Shown here: positions 11,531-24,253 of the stretch, one piece after another
Layout: every line of letters starts with the position of its first letter
Position numbering within the stretch: the stretch's first letter is position 1
NCBI GenBank assembly: GCA_029747015.1
Contig: JAKOGI010000027.1
Location: 1,605,001-1,669,000 of the forward strand
Source: Carnegiea gigantea
Lineage: Eukaryota > Streptophyta > Magnoliopsida > Caryophyllales > Cactaceae
DNA length: 64,000 bases
Direction: 5' to 3'
Program-made: the position numbers and the translations under genes
Notes under the pieces: model-generated
What the model was told of the DNA's origin: nothing
What the model saw: the letters and a program-made list of their open reading frames with translations, nothing else
Databases searched by the model: none

Positions 11531-14184
11531 GGATATTTATAGACGATCTAGCACATTCTCGATGCTATGGCATTAAAGAGAAGACTAACCATATCTTCCA
11601 ACAAATTCATGGCAATATAACCTTTTCAACAAAAACCCCATAAATTAATTTGTAGGCATATTATCCATCCAATTTGAGGTTCTTAACTCGGGTTGAATCT
11701 CAAAGGATATATTTAAAAAAAAAAAATCAAAGAATATTCAATTTTACATAGCTTACTTGCCGAGAGCTCATACAACATATGCATATTGCATAATACTTTA
11801 TCTTTTTTATGTGATAGAAATACATTATCATAGTCGGGGGTATAAATATCTGAGGAGTAAAATGAAAGCATGTCATGATAATCATTTTTATAATAAGACC
11901 TGCAAAGAGGAAACTTGATCATAGAACAAAATTATTATTATCAACTGAATTAAGGAGAATCGATGTCATTTAATTATTCTTAATTGATTAATAATAACAT
12001 AAGACGACGGACAAAAGTCAATAGTGTTATCTTAATCTGAACGGAGGACCAAGTCAAATCACCTCTCCATCTCTCTCCCGCCAAAATCATGGCTAAACGG
12101 CTCAAACCAGAAAAAACTGACTGCACCTTCCACACGAGCAAGCTGCACGTGCACACTGCGGCGGGGTGCCCTACTCTCCAGTCCCTACCCTCATCGCCAT
12201 TTATTTCAATGTTCCACATCCCACCACAGTTCACACCATACAGACACTGTTCTCCTTTCATATCCTATTCGGCTACTCCAATTATGGGGTTAGCTTGGAT
12301 TACAATGTCCACCTGAAATATTATAAGCCTTTTTTTTTGGGGGGGTGGTTGTCTGCGCTCAGTAAATCGCCAAAACCAAATTAGGAAAAAACATTTTGAT
12401 CAAATATGTTCTTAGCCTCGCATATCAACTAAATTTCAAGATGATTAAGCCGATTCCCTGTAGTAGGAGGACCAAAATATACTTATCGCAATGTTAGAAG
12501 TTCACATTGACCCTAGTGTCTTTTATGAGTTAATATTTTTCGACTCCGCTTGATCCTTAGAAAGTCTGGTGGAAAGAAAAGTTGAAGGAAAAAAAGTAGG
12601 AAGAAAGTGAGTTTTTTTCTTCTTTGAATTGAAGAAAAAATACAAAAATTTGGATGTGAAATTTGAATATTGATGAATTACTTGAATCATAATGATAACA
12701 TCTAAGCAGTGCTATGTTGGAGAATGTCGACAATTCTTTGGAAACTTTTCCCAAACTTTCCTTACAATTTTATGAGGAAAATTTTATCACTTGTTTCTAA
12801 CAATTTTTTCACCTAATTTTCCTCCATATTTTTTTTCTTAGTGATTTTTTCTAAACCAAACACAAAAAAAGTCACTTTTTTTAATTTTTTAGCTTTCCAA
12901 CAAATTTTCCAATGTCCAAATGAAGCCTTCATGAAAAATTTTTAGCTCAAAATGACTGCCTCATTAAACTTTCACAGTACACTAATAGAAAAATTGTTTC
13001 ATCGAAGAGAACTATAATAAGACGCACGAGAATAGTTATGTTGTCCCACACAAGGAGCCAACAAAAAGACTTCAGTCTCATAACAAAGAATTAGCAATAA
13101 TAAAAGTTGAAAAAAAAAGACGAGATCTTACAATAAAGAATTAGCTTACAAGTTGGTTTAATAGATTTAACATTTGTTTTGCTTAAGCAAGATTTTGAAT
13201 TGTAATGTTATGAATGGAAAAAATCTCTGAAGAAAAACTATTCCCTGTATACACTAATAGTCTGATAAAATAGATGTCAAACACCGCCTCCCCCAAAAGA
13301 AGGAATAGAGAACTCAAACATACAATGCACTTTAAGAATCCACCTTATTAACAATAAATTTAAAAACCACAAAAGCAAAAAATAAAAGAACGTTTTTGAG
13401 ACAAAGGAGGTGTCTAAGTCCCTATTCTCTTCAACTTATTTGTTTAGAACAAGTTCAGTTCAATTTAATTCAGAAAAAAAAATTTAGTTCAACAGGTTTA
13501 ATTCATCAAAAAATGAATTCAGTTTAATTCAATTCAACTCAATTCAGTTCACCAAAATTTAGCTGAAAAAAGAACGAGATCTAAGTCATAAAAACCAATG
13601 AATGAATGTGAAATCATGGCCAAACATGGAACCTTGCTACATTCCAATATTCCATGTACAATAGCTTGATCTCCCCCCCCCCCCCCAAAAAAAAAAAAAC
13701 ACTGTACAATAGCTCAATTCAAATAAAGATCTTGTCATGATTCGGAACAATAATACCAACAAATAACCACTCTACATTTATATATCACATAAAATCCAAG
13801 TAATATCAATAATATCCCCTCTAGTATTCTAAGTTCTTATCAATAATCCCTGTTTACTTTGTTAAAATAATTAATTCCACAAATGGTGGGCCAAAGAGGA
13901 GAGTAGCATTTGTAGTTTTGCATGCCTCACTGGCTTTTAGTATCTTTGTCCAACCATCTGTCCCATGAATTCCAAAAAGCTAACTACCAAGTAGGAAAAG
14001 CAAACAGTAGCTACTGCTCTTTCTTATAAGCCCACAAGCCACTCACATTTTTTCTTCATTCTATACTCTAGTATTCCCACCACATAGCAGAGATAAAAGA
14101 AGACAGTCAGAGTGAGAAGAACTCCCCCAGCTCTCAGCTCTGCATTCCACTCAGTTCCACTGAATAAGCCTACTGACTAGGAAA

Positions 14185-15178
14185 ATGGAGCAATGCAGCC
14201 CATTTGGCATGGTCTACGTGAATGAGGAAGAGGTAAGTCCCCAAGTAATGCTTAAAAATGGCGTATGTCAGTTTACTCAACTGGTAAAACCTCTTCGGAG
14301 TTATTATTAGAAACACAGGTCTGAATTCTACCTACATTGACCTTCACAGCACCCTACGAGCCAAAAAGGAATTTGCTTAAAAATGACATTTTCGCCCGTG
14401 AGTTTACTTCAGAATTTTGATTCTGATGAAATTTTGTCAACAGGTAATGATGGGTGAGCTGAGGCAGTACATACTGCAAACAAGAATGGAGATGGAGGCC
14501 ACAGTTGTAGCTGCCCAAGAGGAAATACTTAAGAAAGAGGAAGAGCTAACCAACATGAAGGAGCTCTTGATGCTGACCATCAAGGAAAGAGATGAAGCTC
14601 AATCCAAAATCCAAAAGCTGGTGCTGGAAAAGCTGCTTCTCCAGCAGCTATGGCATCAGCAGCAGCAACAACTGCGCGAAATTCAACAACACAATCATCA
14701 TCAGAAGCACATGCAGCAGCAGCAAAAAGGTGCTGCTTTGTCCAACACTAACACAACTAACTGCTTTTCAGCGTCGTGCTCAGAGAGCGAGGAAAGCAGT
14801 ATAATCTCCTCCCCCTGTGGCAGCGGTGGTGCTAATTCCCCTGTCTTACGACCACCACCACCATTAATACTTAGCCCCACCTCGGTGGCCCCCTCCTCAG
14901 CCCAACTTCCACCCCAAATAGTGGCGCTTCTGGCCAGTAGTGGCCGCTCATTGCCCGAGAAAGGGAAGCTCTTGAAGACGGTGATGGAGGCAGGGCCACT
15001 TCTTCAAACGCTCCTCCTGGCGGGGCCCCTCCCTCAGTGGCAGCACCCCCCTCCTCGGCTTAACTCAATTGAAATTCCCCCAGTGAGCATTAACCCTCTC
15101 ACTTCCCCTGGGAAGAGAGGCATAGATAGTGTTGATGGCTCCATACTTTCATCCCCCAAGTATCAGAGGGTTGCTTAG
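14185..15178 (+). CDS. DUF1635 family protein (two exons)
   Basis: Exon 1 is 14185-14232 (16 codons, MEQCSPFGMVYV...), exon 2 is 14444-15178. The intron 14233-14443 has GTAAGT and CAG borders and is in phase 0. The joined product is 260 residues. Residues about 17-83 are a charged, leucine-rich, probably coiled-coil segment (ELRQYILQTRMEMEATVVAA; ERDEAQSKIQKLVLEKLLLQ) that matches the start of plant DUF1635 proteins. It is followed by a Q/H-rich run (about 84-112), a serine-rich patch, and a proline-rich tail with SLPEKGKLLKTVMEAGPLLQ and LLLAGPLPQW blocks. The biochemical role of DUF1635 is unknown. The upstream ATG was chosen because it gives a clean splice and the conserved region starts at the junction. 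The ATG at 14417 lies in the intron. No frameshift or stop is seen. Confidence 0.85.
14265..14345 (+). repeat. Possible tRNA-derived SINE relic in the DUF1635 intron
   Basis: Within the intron, ctcaactggtaaaacctc resembles a pol III A box. About 50 bp downstream ggtctgaattctacc resembles a degenerate B box (GGTTCGAATCC). The spacing suits a tRNA-derived SINE head. No tail or target duplication was established. Confidence 0.35.
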
Positions 15179-18100
15179 TTAATTTTGACTGGATTATTGA
15201 TTAGTACTGAATTTAGCTCTAATACTAGCTATTTTATGCCTGTCAAAGTTTGATTTTTAGTTTTAGCAGAGGAACCATCCTTTTTTTTCTTCATACTAGT
15301 GAACATGTAAAGAAGGACTAGTCATGGAATGGATGGATGGTTACCCTTTACCTCACCAACCTATCATTTAGTTGGGTTGGTTTAGGTCTTGTAAAATATA
15401 GTCCCCCCCACCCCCCCGCGCCCGGATTAAGGCAGATTAGATGAAACATCTTAACTTCTCCCTTGAAAGGGATAGAAAGGGAGACAAAGGGAGGAATGGT
15501 ACAAAATATGTCAAGGTTTACAACCACCTATCCCTGGTGTGGGGATGACCCCTTTTCTTTTTATTTTTTTTCCTTTTTTTGAGGAGGAACCTTATTTCCT
15601 TTTTTCTAATTTAAGTACTGTAATGCTTGATTCTCCCATACAAAGGAGATATGGGAGCGACCCAACTTGCATTTATGAGGAAGATATTACCTTTTTTTCT
15701 TCATATTTTTATAATATATATGGTGTGGGGATGTTTTTATGTATGAGTGTCATTATTTTACATCAAACACATGGTGGACACGTATGTTGATGATTTTGGC
15801 TGATGTGAGCGAGAATCAACAAAAAATGGATTTTATCTAATAAATTAAGGGAGGTTGTTGCTTTGCCATTAGTCTTTGCTTTTCTATGCATTGCATGATA
15901 CTTTCAAAAGTAAGTCTAATGATTCTGGAAACTGACACTGACAAGCAATAATCATAAGGTTCTCCCCCAGACCACCCAGATGAGCCTTTACCTTGCCATG
16001 AAACATAACTACCATATTCATCACTCATGGTGAGTGTCTGCCATTATAGATGCATTGGTCTAATTAGCCCCTCTTATTATCATGAACCAAGCATGCTAAA
16101 CAATCAATGATTTTACATGTTTTATGGATGCCAAAGAGTGGAAGTTGGGGATTTTCTTGTCTAACCTAATGAAGAGTAGTTATACTCTTAAATTCTTAAA
16201 TGTCTTCCTCACAATTTTCTGCTAAGCTAGCTGCAATCCTCAGTCTTCAGTCATCCCCAATATATATGTCCAACACTCAGCCAATCAACATGAATGTGAT
16301 ATGTTCAGCAGTCAACAATTCAATGCAAAAAATTTTGCAAATAATCGATGAGTCTAGCAAGCTACGCATTCATCCATTTATATTAAAATAAAAACTCTCA
16401 AGCCTCTCCATCCAATCCTACATGGCAAAATACTGAGACATAATAATACATCCAAATTTAATTAAAAGCGCCTGTTTTTACTTTTATTTTTTTAAAAAAT
16501 ATCTTAAACAACAGTTAACCACCTTTGTAAGGGCTATTCATTGCAAGAAGAGGAAGAAGGTTTAACAATTCTGTGTTCGAGAACTAAATCAATATATTGC
16601 TTAATGTGTATTTGAGAGAACAGGTTGTACCTGTGAGTTTATACGGTCTGAGCAATTTTGTAATGTTGACCGCTCTAGTACTATCATGATTTTGGAAGTA
16701 AATAAAATTCTTTACTTTACAAAAGAAAACTTTGTAATCAATAAATCAGATAACTTTTGATACTATAATGTAATTATATTATCAACCAACAAATTTGACA
16801 ATTTTCTGTACTTTTATTTAAGCACCATCTCTAGAAAATAATTTAGAGAATTATGACGATGTATGTGATAGATCAAAACAGAATTTTCATGTAGTTATAA
16901 TTTTCAATACAATAGAACTTTAGTTTGAAGGTTTATTATAATTTACATCCCTAACTACTACAAATCAACAGCTAAACAAAAACATCACCTAAGTTAACAA
17001 AAAACTAGTTAGGCACTGACAACATTGATAACTAATCTCAACTAACATAGTTTCTTCAAATCCTCTTGTTCCTAAACATAGAACTAAAAGTATAATAGAA
17101 GAAATAGCCATTCTTAGTTCATCTCGTCTAGTCTGGATCACTACCTTCCTACTCCTACATATTAAGGCCTATTAGGAAATCAATTCAAAGAAACTGAAGA
17201 AAATTGGGGTCACTGCCTTGTTGCGTTCAAAGAAGGAGACAAAGCCCACATAAGTCGGAGGTTATGAAATCAAACTTGAGGACTTAAAACATGCCTCGGA
17301 CAAGTGAAGCTGTTACAGATTCTCAATAGTTTAACAGCACAACAAAGTCAAATGCTCCCCAGCTACCATAGTACTGTACTTTGATAGTGATATAAAGACG
17401 TTTTGGAATGACTAATACTTAGTGGTCGACCGCTGCCTTGAAAGAGACTATGTCTATTGACTATTTTCAAGGAGAAAATATACAGAGACTTGTGTAAAAC
17501 TGTCTCGAAAATTCTGTTTTGGAACTGCTTAATACCGGTAAATTGTGAACCACATGCTCAAGTAGAACTCGACGTTTTTCTTTACCGCCTCACAATTGTC
17601 ACTCCATGAGCCGATCGTGGGTAATATTTTTTTCCATCAACTTGATAATTTACCAATACTGATCAACATAGGTTCGTTTAAGTTTTTTTTTCCCCATTCA
17701 AACAATTTGACCCCTACTCACCTTGACCATTTGAGTTCTAGGTTCGACTCTCGTGAAGGGAAAAGAACTTGCATTAGGACTACTCTACCCCGTATGAGCT
17801 AACCATAGCTCAATAATGGATAGCAGAAAATCAAATAAGAAGAAAAATGAAAAAAAGAAAAGACAATTGATCAATACCTTAGCAGTCTGTCCAAAGGTGA
17901 AAGGTGGGGTGCTATAGCCACTAACAAATTAACAATTGATTAAGAAAAGTATTACTAGCAAAAAGACCATGTCATTGTCAAACCACGAGAATTGAATTTT
18001 TCTAATTTAAACCAAACTTGTTTGGAAAATTTGGCGCCAAAATTGGTACATTTCTTTCTTTTCATCTTCCCCCATGAAAATGACACTGGTTAACAATAAT

Positions 18101-20339
18101 GATTGAGAACGGAAAAAGAAATGCAATGAGAGAGAAAAAGAGAGGAGAAAATCTTTTAGGAGGTGTAGCTTTCAAATCCATAGAATTAGTGGAGAGGCAC
18201 ACTTGTTGCAATGCATATGCATTGTGAAGAAAAAGAAGAAAGACAGGTCCAACTAAAACCCTTAAAATTTGCCCCCCACATCACATTGCAAAGTGCAGGA
18301 TTTGTTGACTCTTTTGGCGGTTCCGCCAATGGGATTTCCAGTTATAACCAAAACCCACTTACATGCTTAGTATACAATAATAGGTACAATTTTCCATCTG
18401 ATGATTTTTCTTCACTCTTCAGCACTCTGTTTGAAGAAAACACAGCCCTGTCTTCAAGGACACATTTCTACAGGTGAAATTTTGAAGGGCCATAGCAATG
18501 AACTCCAATACCCTGGTTAAACAAACTTTAGATGGTCTAATTCACTGCTGTTGGACACCATAGCATGGAAGACATGCATTTTAAAGCTTTTAGTAATTGG
18601 TAAGACCTCGGAAAGCTCATACAAATTTTACATGATTTGAAATCCATTTTTATTGCCCTAAATTAATGGAGAGGAGAGGAAGTTCTGGAGATCACAGAGT
18701 TTGCGCAGGACTAATTTGAGTAATGTCCTAAGCCTCTATGTCTAAACCCACCCAAACCCTACTTCATTACATTGATAGACATTTACTTTGTCTTTGATGC
18801 TTCTTTTAGATGGAATCAAGCTTTCGTTAATCTATAACGGGTAAAACTCTCCCACTATAGAGTTTCTCCATTCACAAGACTCCAAGGGAATCTTACTTAA
18901 AGGAAACAAGTATTAAACTACTTAAACTAATAGACATGGTCTCTCTTACAAACAAGGCTCATATCGTACTTTAGCTCGCGGTATTGATAAGTCCTATTAG
19001 TGAAACATGAATTATTACAACGTATTCCTTTGAAGTTTGACCACAAGTACTAAAGAGGCTAAAATCTTTTACACTACTTTTGTAAACCATTTATATCTTA
19101 ATCTCATCAATTGCTTGTTAAGTATAGGAGAACTAGATAAAGTGGAGATGAATTGAACTAGATTCACCAAGGATGATACAAATAATACTGTGGCAACTAC
19201 CATATGGATTCCCAACGGTATGTTTCAGGATGGTTTTGCACAAGGCTAAAAGTATAGTTTTTCAAATGACAGGTTTGATGTACTTGAGTCCAAGTAAGAG
19301 ACATGTTAGGAATACTCGTCTTTGGGTTAGTCAAATTTCAACCTCGCTTAAAATTTTCGGTATTAAGCTACCCAAAGAGGTGCTCCAAAGAGGTGCTCCA
19401 CAATGTGTTTCAACTTTCAACTTTTATTATTGTAGGTCAAATATTCTTTGTTAGCATTCTATGGTGAAAATGGCCTTTATTGTGTGTATTTTGTCGGTCA
19501 TATGGCCTTTATTATAATTTTTTTTGGGGGGGGGGGGGGGGGTGGTTTCTTGCCTAGTAGCTCATAAAAAGGCTTCTAAGCAAGGAGTGAAACAAGAATT
19601 AGCATCTCCAAATTCCTATATTTGGCATGTCAGAGTTAGAAGGGGTGTCTTGGATCTGTAAGATAGAGGTCTGGTTGCCACATACTTGCTGGGGACCCCT
19701 TATGAAATCGCACACCAAAAGCCGCACAACCTCCAAAAGATTTAAAAAATTAGACCCTTAGAAATACAGTTAGATCGCAATAAATGAAAGTAAATTCAAT
19801 AAAGCAGAAGCTAAAATCTAATGAGAACCAAACCCATGATCAAAAGAGAAAAGCTAGACCTCATAAAGAACAGAAAATTACGTTTCATGTTCAATAAATA
19901 GTCAACATTCCATGCCCGTTCACACCTATACATCTCAAGCTCCTCAACAAACTACTCTCCGCCAGCCATCCGAAGACTCGCCAGACCAAACTTTGAAATC
20001 CCATCCAAGAGCTTGAAGACTACCCTTTTTCGAATAGTCAGATGGTACAACCATATAATTATCAATGACGCGTCTAGCCGCTTGACAGTAACAGCCTAGA
20101 CACTGGGGAACAAACACTCGACTTCTAGACACATAAAAACCTCACCACTAAACAGTACAAAACAATCCCGCCAATTGATAACAAAGCTAGAACAATTACA
20201 ATATTGCCCCTTTTTAGCTTGGAGGCTACATTCTGCCCGCCTCTCCTAACAAGTAAATCCTTGGCTCTGAATGAATCACTAAGAAAATCAAAATCTACAT
20301 CCATCAATTTAATGAAAACAGAATTTTCAGACCGAGCCA
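15179..20339. other. Intergenic DNA downstream of the DUF1635 gene
   Basis: The first 150-300 bp is presumably 3' UTR of the DUF1635 gene. Beyond that I see no recognisable gene. It contains homopolymer-rich tracts (C/G around 15400, T8G17 at 19518-19542) and several short open frames without known similarity. Confidence 0.5.
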
Positions 20340-21300
20340 TCAACGATATGTATGAGGTGTCAGTGGCGTATATCCGAACCATCAAGGATATGTATGAGGG
20401 CGTAAAAACTAGTATTAGGACCTCACGATGTGACAAAGAGGACTTTCCTATTCACATTGGGCTTCATTAAGAGTTAGCTTTAAGTCCGCTCCTTTTTGCT
20501 ATTGTTATGGATATACTCACAAAAGGAATTCAAGATAAGGTACCTTAGTGTATACTTTTTGCTCATAATATTATCCTTATTGATGAGACTAGGGACGATC
20601 TTAACAACAAGTTAGAACAATGTAGACATACCTTTAAAAAAAGGAATTTCAACTAAGCATATCAAAGACTGAATATCTAGAATGTAGGTTCAATGGTGAG
20701 GAAGCGGGTGGTGAAGGAGTCACCATAGATGACATGGCAATACTGAGGCCCAGACAGTTTAGATATTTAGGCTCGATCATGGAGGAGAAAGGATATATTG
20801 ATGAAGATATTAGCCTGGAGTCGCAAAAATGGAAGAAAGCTTGTGACGCATTGTGTGATAAGAAAATTTCAGGAGGCTTGAAAGGGAGAGTTTATCGTAT
20901 GGTAGTCAGACCAACTCTGTTATATGGTTCAGAGTGTTAGCCAATCAAGAAGATTCAAGTCCAGAGGCTAATAGTAGCGGAGATGAATACGAGATCGGAT
21001 AGAATTAGAAATGAAGTAATTAGAGAGAAAGTGGGGGTGGCACCCATAGAAGATCAGACGAGAAAAACTAGATTAAGATGGTTTGAGCATATTAAGTGGA
21101 GGCGTGATAATGTAGCAATAAGGAGGTGTGAGACGATTAACCTTTTAGAATGTAGAAGAGGTATAGGTCGGCTGAAGAAAAGTTGGAATGAGGTGATTAA
21201 ATATGATTTGAAGAAAATAGGTCTAACAGAGGACATGATTTAGGATAGACATTTGTGGAGATCTAGAATTAAGGTGACAGATCATAGGTAGTATGTTTCT
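20340..21300 (+). pseudogene. RTE-type LINE relic (reverse transcriptase C-terminal half)
   Basis: Across frames one can read YIRTIKDMYEGVKTSIRT, ALSPLLFAIVMDILTKGIQD and CILFAHNIILIDETRDDLNN, then FRYLGSIMEEKGYIDEDISL, LKGRVYRMVVRPTLLYGSEC, REKVGVAPIEDQTRKTRLRW and WNEVIKYDLKKIGLTEDM. This is the palm/thumb and C-terminal region of plant RTE-clade LINE reverse transcriptases. The catalytic FADD box reads FAHN, so both aspartates are lost, and several stops and frameshifts occur. The 5' part (endonuclease and early RT) is absent. The relic is old and inactive. Confidence 0.85.
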
Positions 21301-21669
21301 AGTCCTTCCCTTCTGGCTTTGTTTATAGTGCGTATTTTTCCGTGCCCGCATTTGATGTGATTCTGTAAGCAAGTGGATTCGATCTTAGTAGGTTTTTTAT
21401 TATCGCACCTCTGATCGCTTATGTAGTACCTTCATCGCATCTGTGATTGCACTCCCTCACCTCTGATTGTTTGAATGTAGACTGTTTTTGGCCAAAATTA
21501 ATAGTACATCGCCGATTGCTACTCAAGGTACGTCAACCTCTATCCCTCATCTATTGTTCATGTTAACGTATGTTACTTAAAGTAATTCGATGCTATGTTA
21601 ATTTAGTTCATCAATCGATTTTCAACTCCAATATTTTAAAATTTTTAAAAATATTTATTAAAAATTTTT

Positions 21670-21805
21670 GTGGGCCTATTGGAAACGATCTCTTTACGAG
21701 CAGTCATGTAAGTAGAGGTAAGGTTGTCTACATTTGGATCTCCCCAAACCCCACGTAAGCAGGATCCACATTGGAAGGTGTGCTGTTGTAGAATTTCAAT
21801 ACCAA
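21670..21805 (+). repeat. Plant SINE-like 3' region
   Basis: The order ggcctattggaaacgatctc, aggtaaggttgtctacat, ggatctccccaaacccca and a TGTTG-rich end is the same as in the widespread plant SINE 3' module (the Au/TS type, roughly TTGGAAACAG..GGTAAGG..TACA..CCCCAGACCCCAC). No intact pol III head or target duplication was identified. Confidence 0.5.
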
Positions 21806-22449
21806 AGGTGACGTATGGAAACACATGTACCACTTCACCAGGGAGAGGATTGCCTAGCTAGAACCACTAATAAAATCAGGATGTTTCAGCTATCAATCTG
21901 CAGAATATATGTGAACTTCTGGTCAAACAGCCAGTGAAATCAAATCTAGCTTTCATTTCACTCTCAAGTGCGCAGGTTTTCTCATAAGAATGCAGGAATG
22001 TGTGCTCAGTGAAAACCATTGTCACCCCATGTAAGGATTAGCAGATAGCAAAACAATCTCCTGAGCCCCAGTGGAACCCTAAATGGCTTCTTTTATTCAG
22101 AAACTCTTAATTGCATGACCTTTTCACCGCCATCACATACGAAACAGCAGTGTTTAGTCCTCAAGCTCAGTAGTGAAACTAAAACTGGGGAAAATGGCCG
22201 TGACATCTCTGGAAAACCCAATCTAAAAGATTATCATCCTAGTTGTGCCCCTTCCCAGTCCCCTAAAAGAATAAAATGGAAAACAAGGGAAAAAGGTCTT
22301 CACTTAGATAAATCAGGACTACTACTATTTTGTTTGAAGACAGGCTCTTTGCAATTGCTAGGATAAGGTTGTGTATGTACCTTAGCCCTGCCTCCGCCGG
22401 ACCAGTAACCACAGAAGAAAGATTGCACTCAGAAAAACTCTCATATCAA

Positions 22450-22565
22450 GTAGCACCGATGATCCTCTAAGTAAGTTGGGAGGATAACCATGCTGCTAGT
22501 GCTTTAGCATGCGATCCTCTCAGTGAGTTGGGAGGATAAGTACGCTACAAGTGCTTTAGCATCCC
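22450..22565. repeat. Tandem duplication of about 60 bp
   Basis: The sequences gatcctctaagtaagttggg at 22461 and gatcctctcagtgagttggg at about 22515 are each followed by aggataa, a diverged middle and gtgctttagcat. Confidence 0.7.
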
Positions 22566-23005
22566 CTGCTCTCTCCCTGCCCCACAATATTCAAAAGAAA
22601 CTAGGTGAAGAAAAATTTACAGACTTGACCACTATTTACACTGTCCAAAAAAATTCCAAAAAAACACATTTCCTCACAATATGCTAGGTCTCATTGATTC
22701 AGCCATCTATCCAAACTAATGAGTATCAGTAGACTATGCTGCCAGAAGTCTTTTTCAACAATTTGAATTTTTAGTGAAAAGGAGAGGTTTTTTCTAGTCA
22801 ATTGGTGGCTTATCTGTCACCAATTTTTCTAACTTATGCCTATGATGTGATCTTTATAGAGGTGCCAAAACAACATTACCAGTAGGTGCATTCACTTTTA
22901 GGTCAAGGGCACTAAAACAGAAAGAGGTTCTTTCTCCTTCAAGGTAAATATTTGAACTGATGTAGAAGTCAGGGTTAGGGGGACACTCATAAGCAAAGTG
23001 ACATA

Positions 23006-24253
23006 CTTAAGGGAGAGTCATGTTCCTCAAGAAGCTTGGGCTAGGAAGAACCAAAGCCTTCTGTTCCTCTCTGCAGATTTTACCATCTTCATCAGCTTGA
23101 GCATTAACAAGTATCTGAAGGAGAACAAAATACTTGTAAGCTGAGCAATTGAACTTTTTTTTTGGGGGGGGGGTGGTTTACAAAAATGAACAGGCGTACA
23201 ACGAAGAATGAAATTTTTGTAAGAGTTGAAGAATGTAAACCCAGAATGTGCTTTTTGGTTAACCGGGGCACTTAATAATCAACACTTGGTTCAGTTACAC
23301 AGCAGGTGCTTCTGTGTTCTTGAATGTCGAGGAAACAGACTCATAATTCAACAAGCAGCCAGGTTAACTTGTCGAAGATAGCCTCAAGAAGATCATCAGA
23401 CAGATGCAACCCTGACTCTGACAATATTGCTATAACCTTTTGCCTAACCAGTGAACAAACATGTCTCAGATTTCCATTTCAAACCAAAAGGAAAAATCTA
23501 GATATCAACTAAGCACATACTTTGCATCAGATCATAAAGAACAAAAGCAACTGCAAAGAAATAACAAAGGGAGAAAGAACAAATAAACAAACACAATGAA
23601 CTCATATATGAAAACAGGGCCAAAAAATGGGTTGATGATTTAAAATTAATTTGTGTAATAGGTGCATATGCATGGAATACACTAGAGAATAACTAAATCC
23701 CTCGTATTGCACCACAACCTCCCCCCCCCCCCCCGGGGGGGAAAAAAAAAGCAATCAAATAGGTCAATTGTTTTTCAACTCTTCACAACGATTTCAGCAA
23801 ACCTAGGAAGATATCAGCTGTTAAATAAACAAATGACATGAAAGGCAACTCCCTGTTCACATTTATAAACCATAAATTAAAGCTGAAGGTACGAAGGAAA
23901 GCCATCCTTCCCCTACAAAAATGAACTGCACTTGGAAGCTCAAGCATCATGTGTTCTATTTCTCAGGTGAGACAACAATACAAAAGACTATCAACATAGA
24001 ATAATTATGAAAAGTAGTTTGCAGATAACACAACCCAATAGCCCAACAAATTAGAAGCTTGTATTCCATTACAGCACTGATCATTGAGATATTTCTCCAT
24101 CTCTTTTCATGTGAAGGGCTCCACAAAAATGTGAAGCTAATAGCCCAACAAAAGGACCAAGTGTATCTATGGGGGTGAATGTGGGGAGGTTGGAGGATGA
24201 ACATATCAATTACCCATCTACAAAAAGATTTTCACCTTCTGGTATTTTAAACA
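23006..24253 (-). pseudogene. Calcineurin B-like (CBL) calcium sensor pseudogene, four exon relics
   Basis: Four minus-strand segments match successive CBL exons. 24214-24253 reads LFKIPEGENLFVDG. 23521-23550 reads FAFVLYDLMQ. 23368-23448 is exactly 81 nt and reads VRQKVIAILSESGLHLSDDL then LEAIFDK. 23006-23114 reads ADEDGKICREEQKALVL and FLRNMTLP. CBLs are EF-hand proteins that relay calcium signals to CIPK kinases. This copy is dead: the long exon between the first two relics (VFDLFD...FHP region) is missing, the second relic has lost about 20 nt, the 81-nt exon acceptor reads CTG instead of CAG, and the last relic hits a stop at NMTLP. The similarity is closest to CBL10-like members. Intron-separated exons mean it is not a processed copy. 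Confidence 0.75.

Larger units (their letters stand above)
8041..14184. other. Intergenic DNA upstream of the DUF1635 gene
   Basis: No intact gene seen. The stretch includes a short local duplication (8662/8741), a possible LTR-like segment (about 9755-10318), a possible plastid-derived relic (about 11330-11530), a GA/CT-rich block at 12550-12930 that may be a decayed MITE, and poly(T)-poly(G) or poly(C)-poly(A) tracts at 12330-12345 and 13673-13699. Confidence 0.5.
21300..22930. other. Intergenic DNA with SINE-like pieces
   Basis: No gene seen. It includes the 3' tail of the RTE relic, a plant SINE-like 3' region (about 21670-21805) and a 60-bp tandem duplication (about 22450-22565) around gatcctct(a/c)agt(a/g)agttgggagga. 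Confidence 0.5.

Noticed and set aside
12089..12384. Overlapping plus-strand ORFs of 72-75 codons with an upstream CACGTG word
   Set aside because: Low-complexity composition, no known domain, and no convincing gene structure around them.
14592..14804. 70-codon ORF inside the DUF1635 exon
   Set aside because: Alternate frame of the real coding exon.
19173..19454. 93-codon plus-strand ORF
   Set aside because: No recognisable domain, no supporting splice context, AT-rich surroundings.
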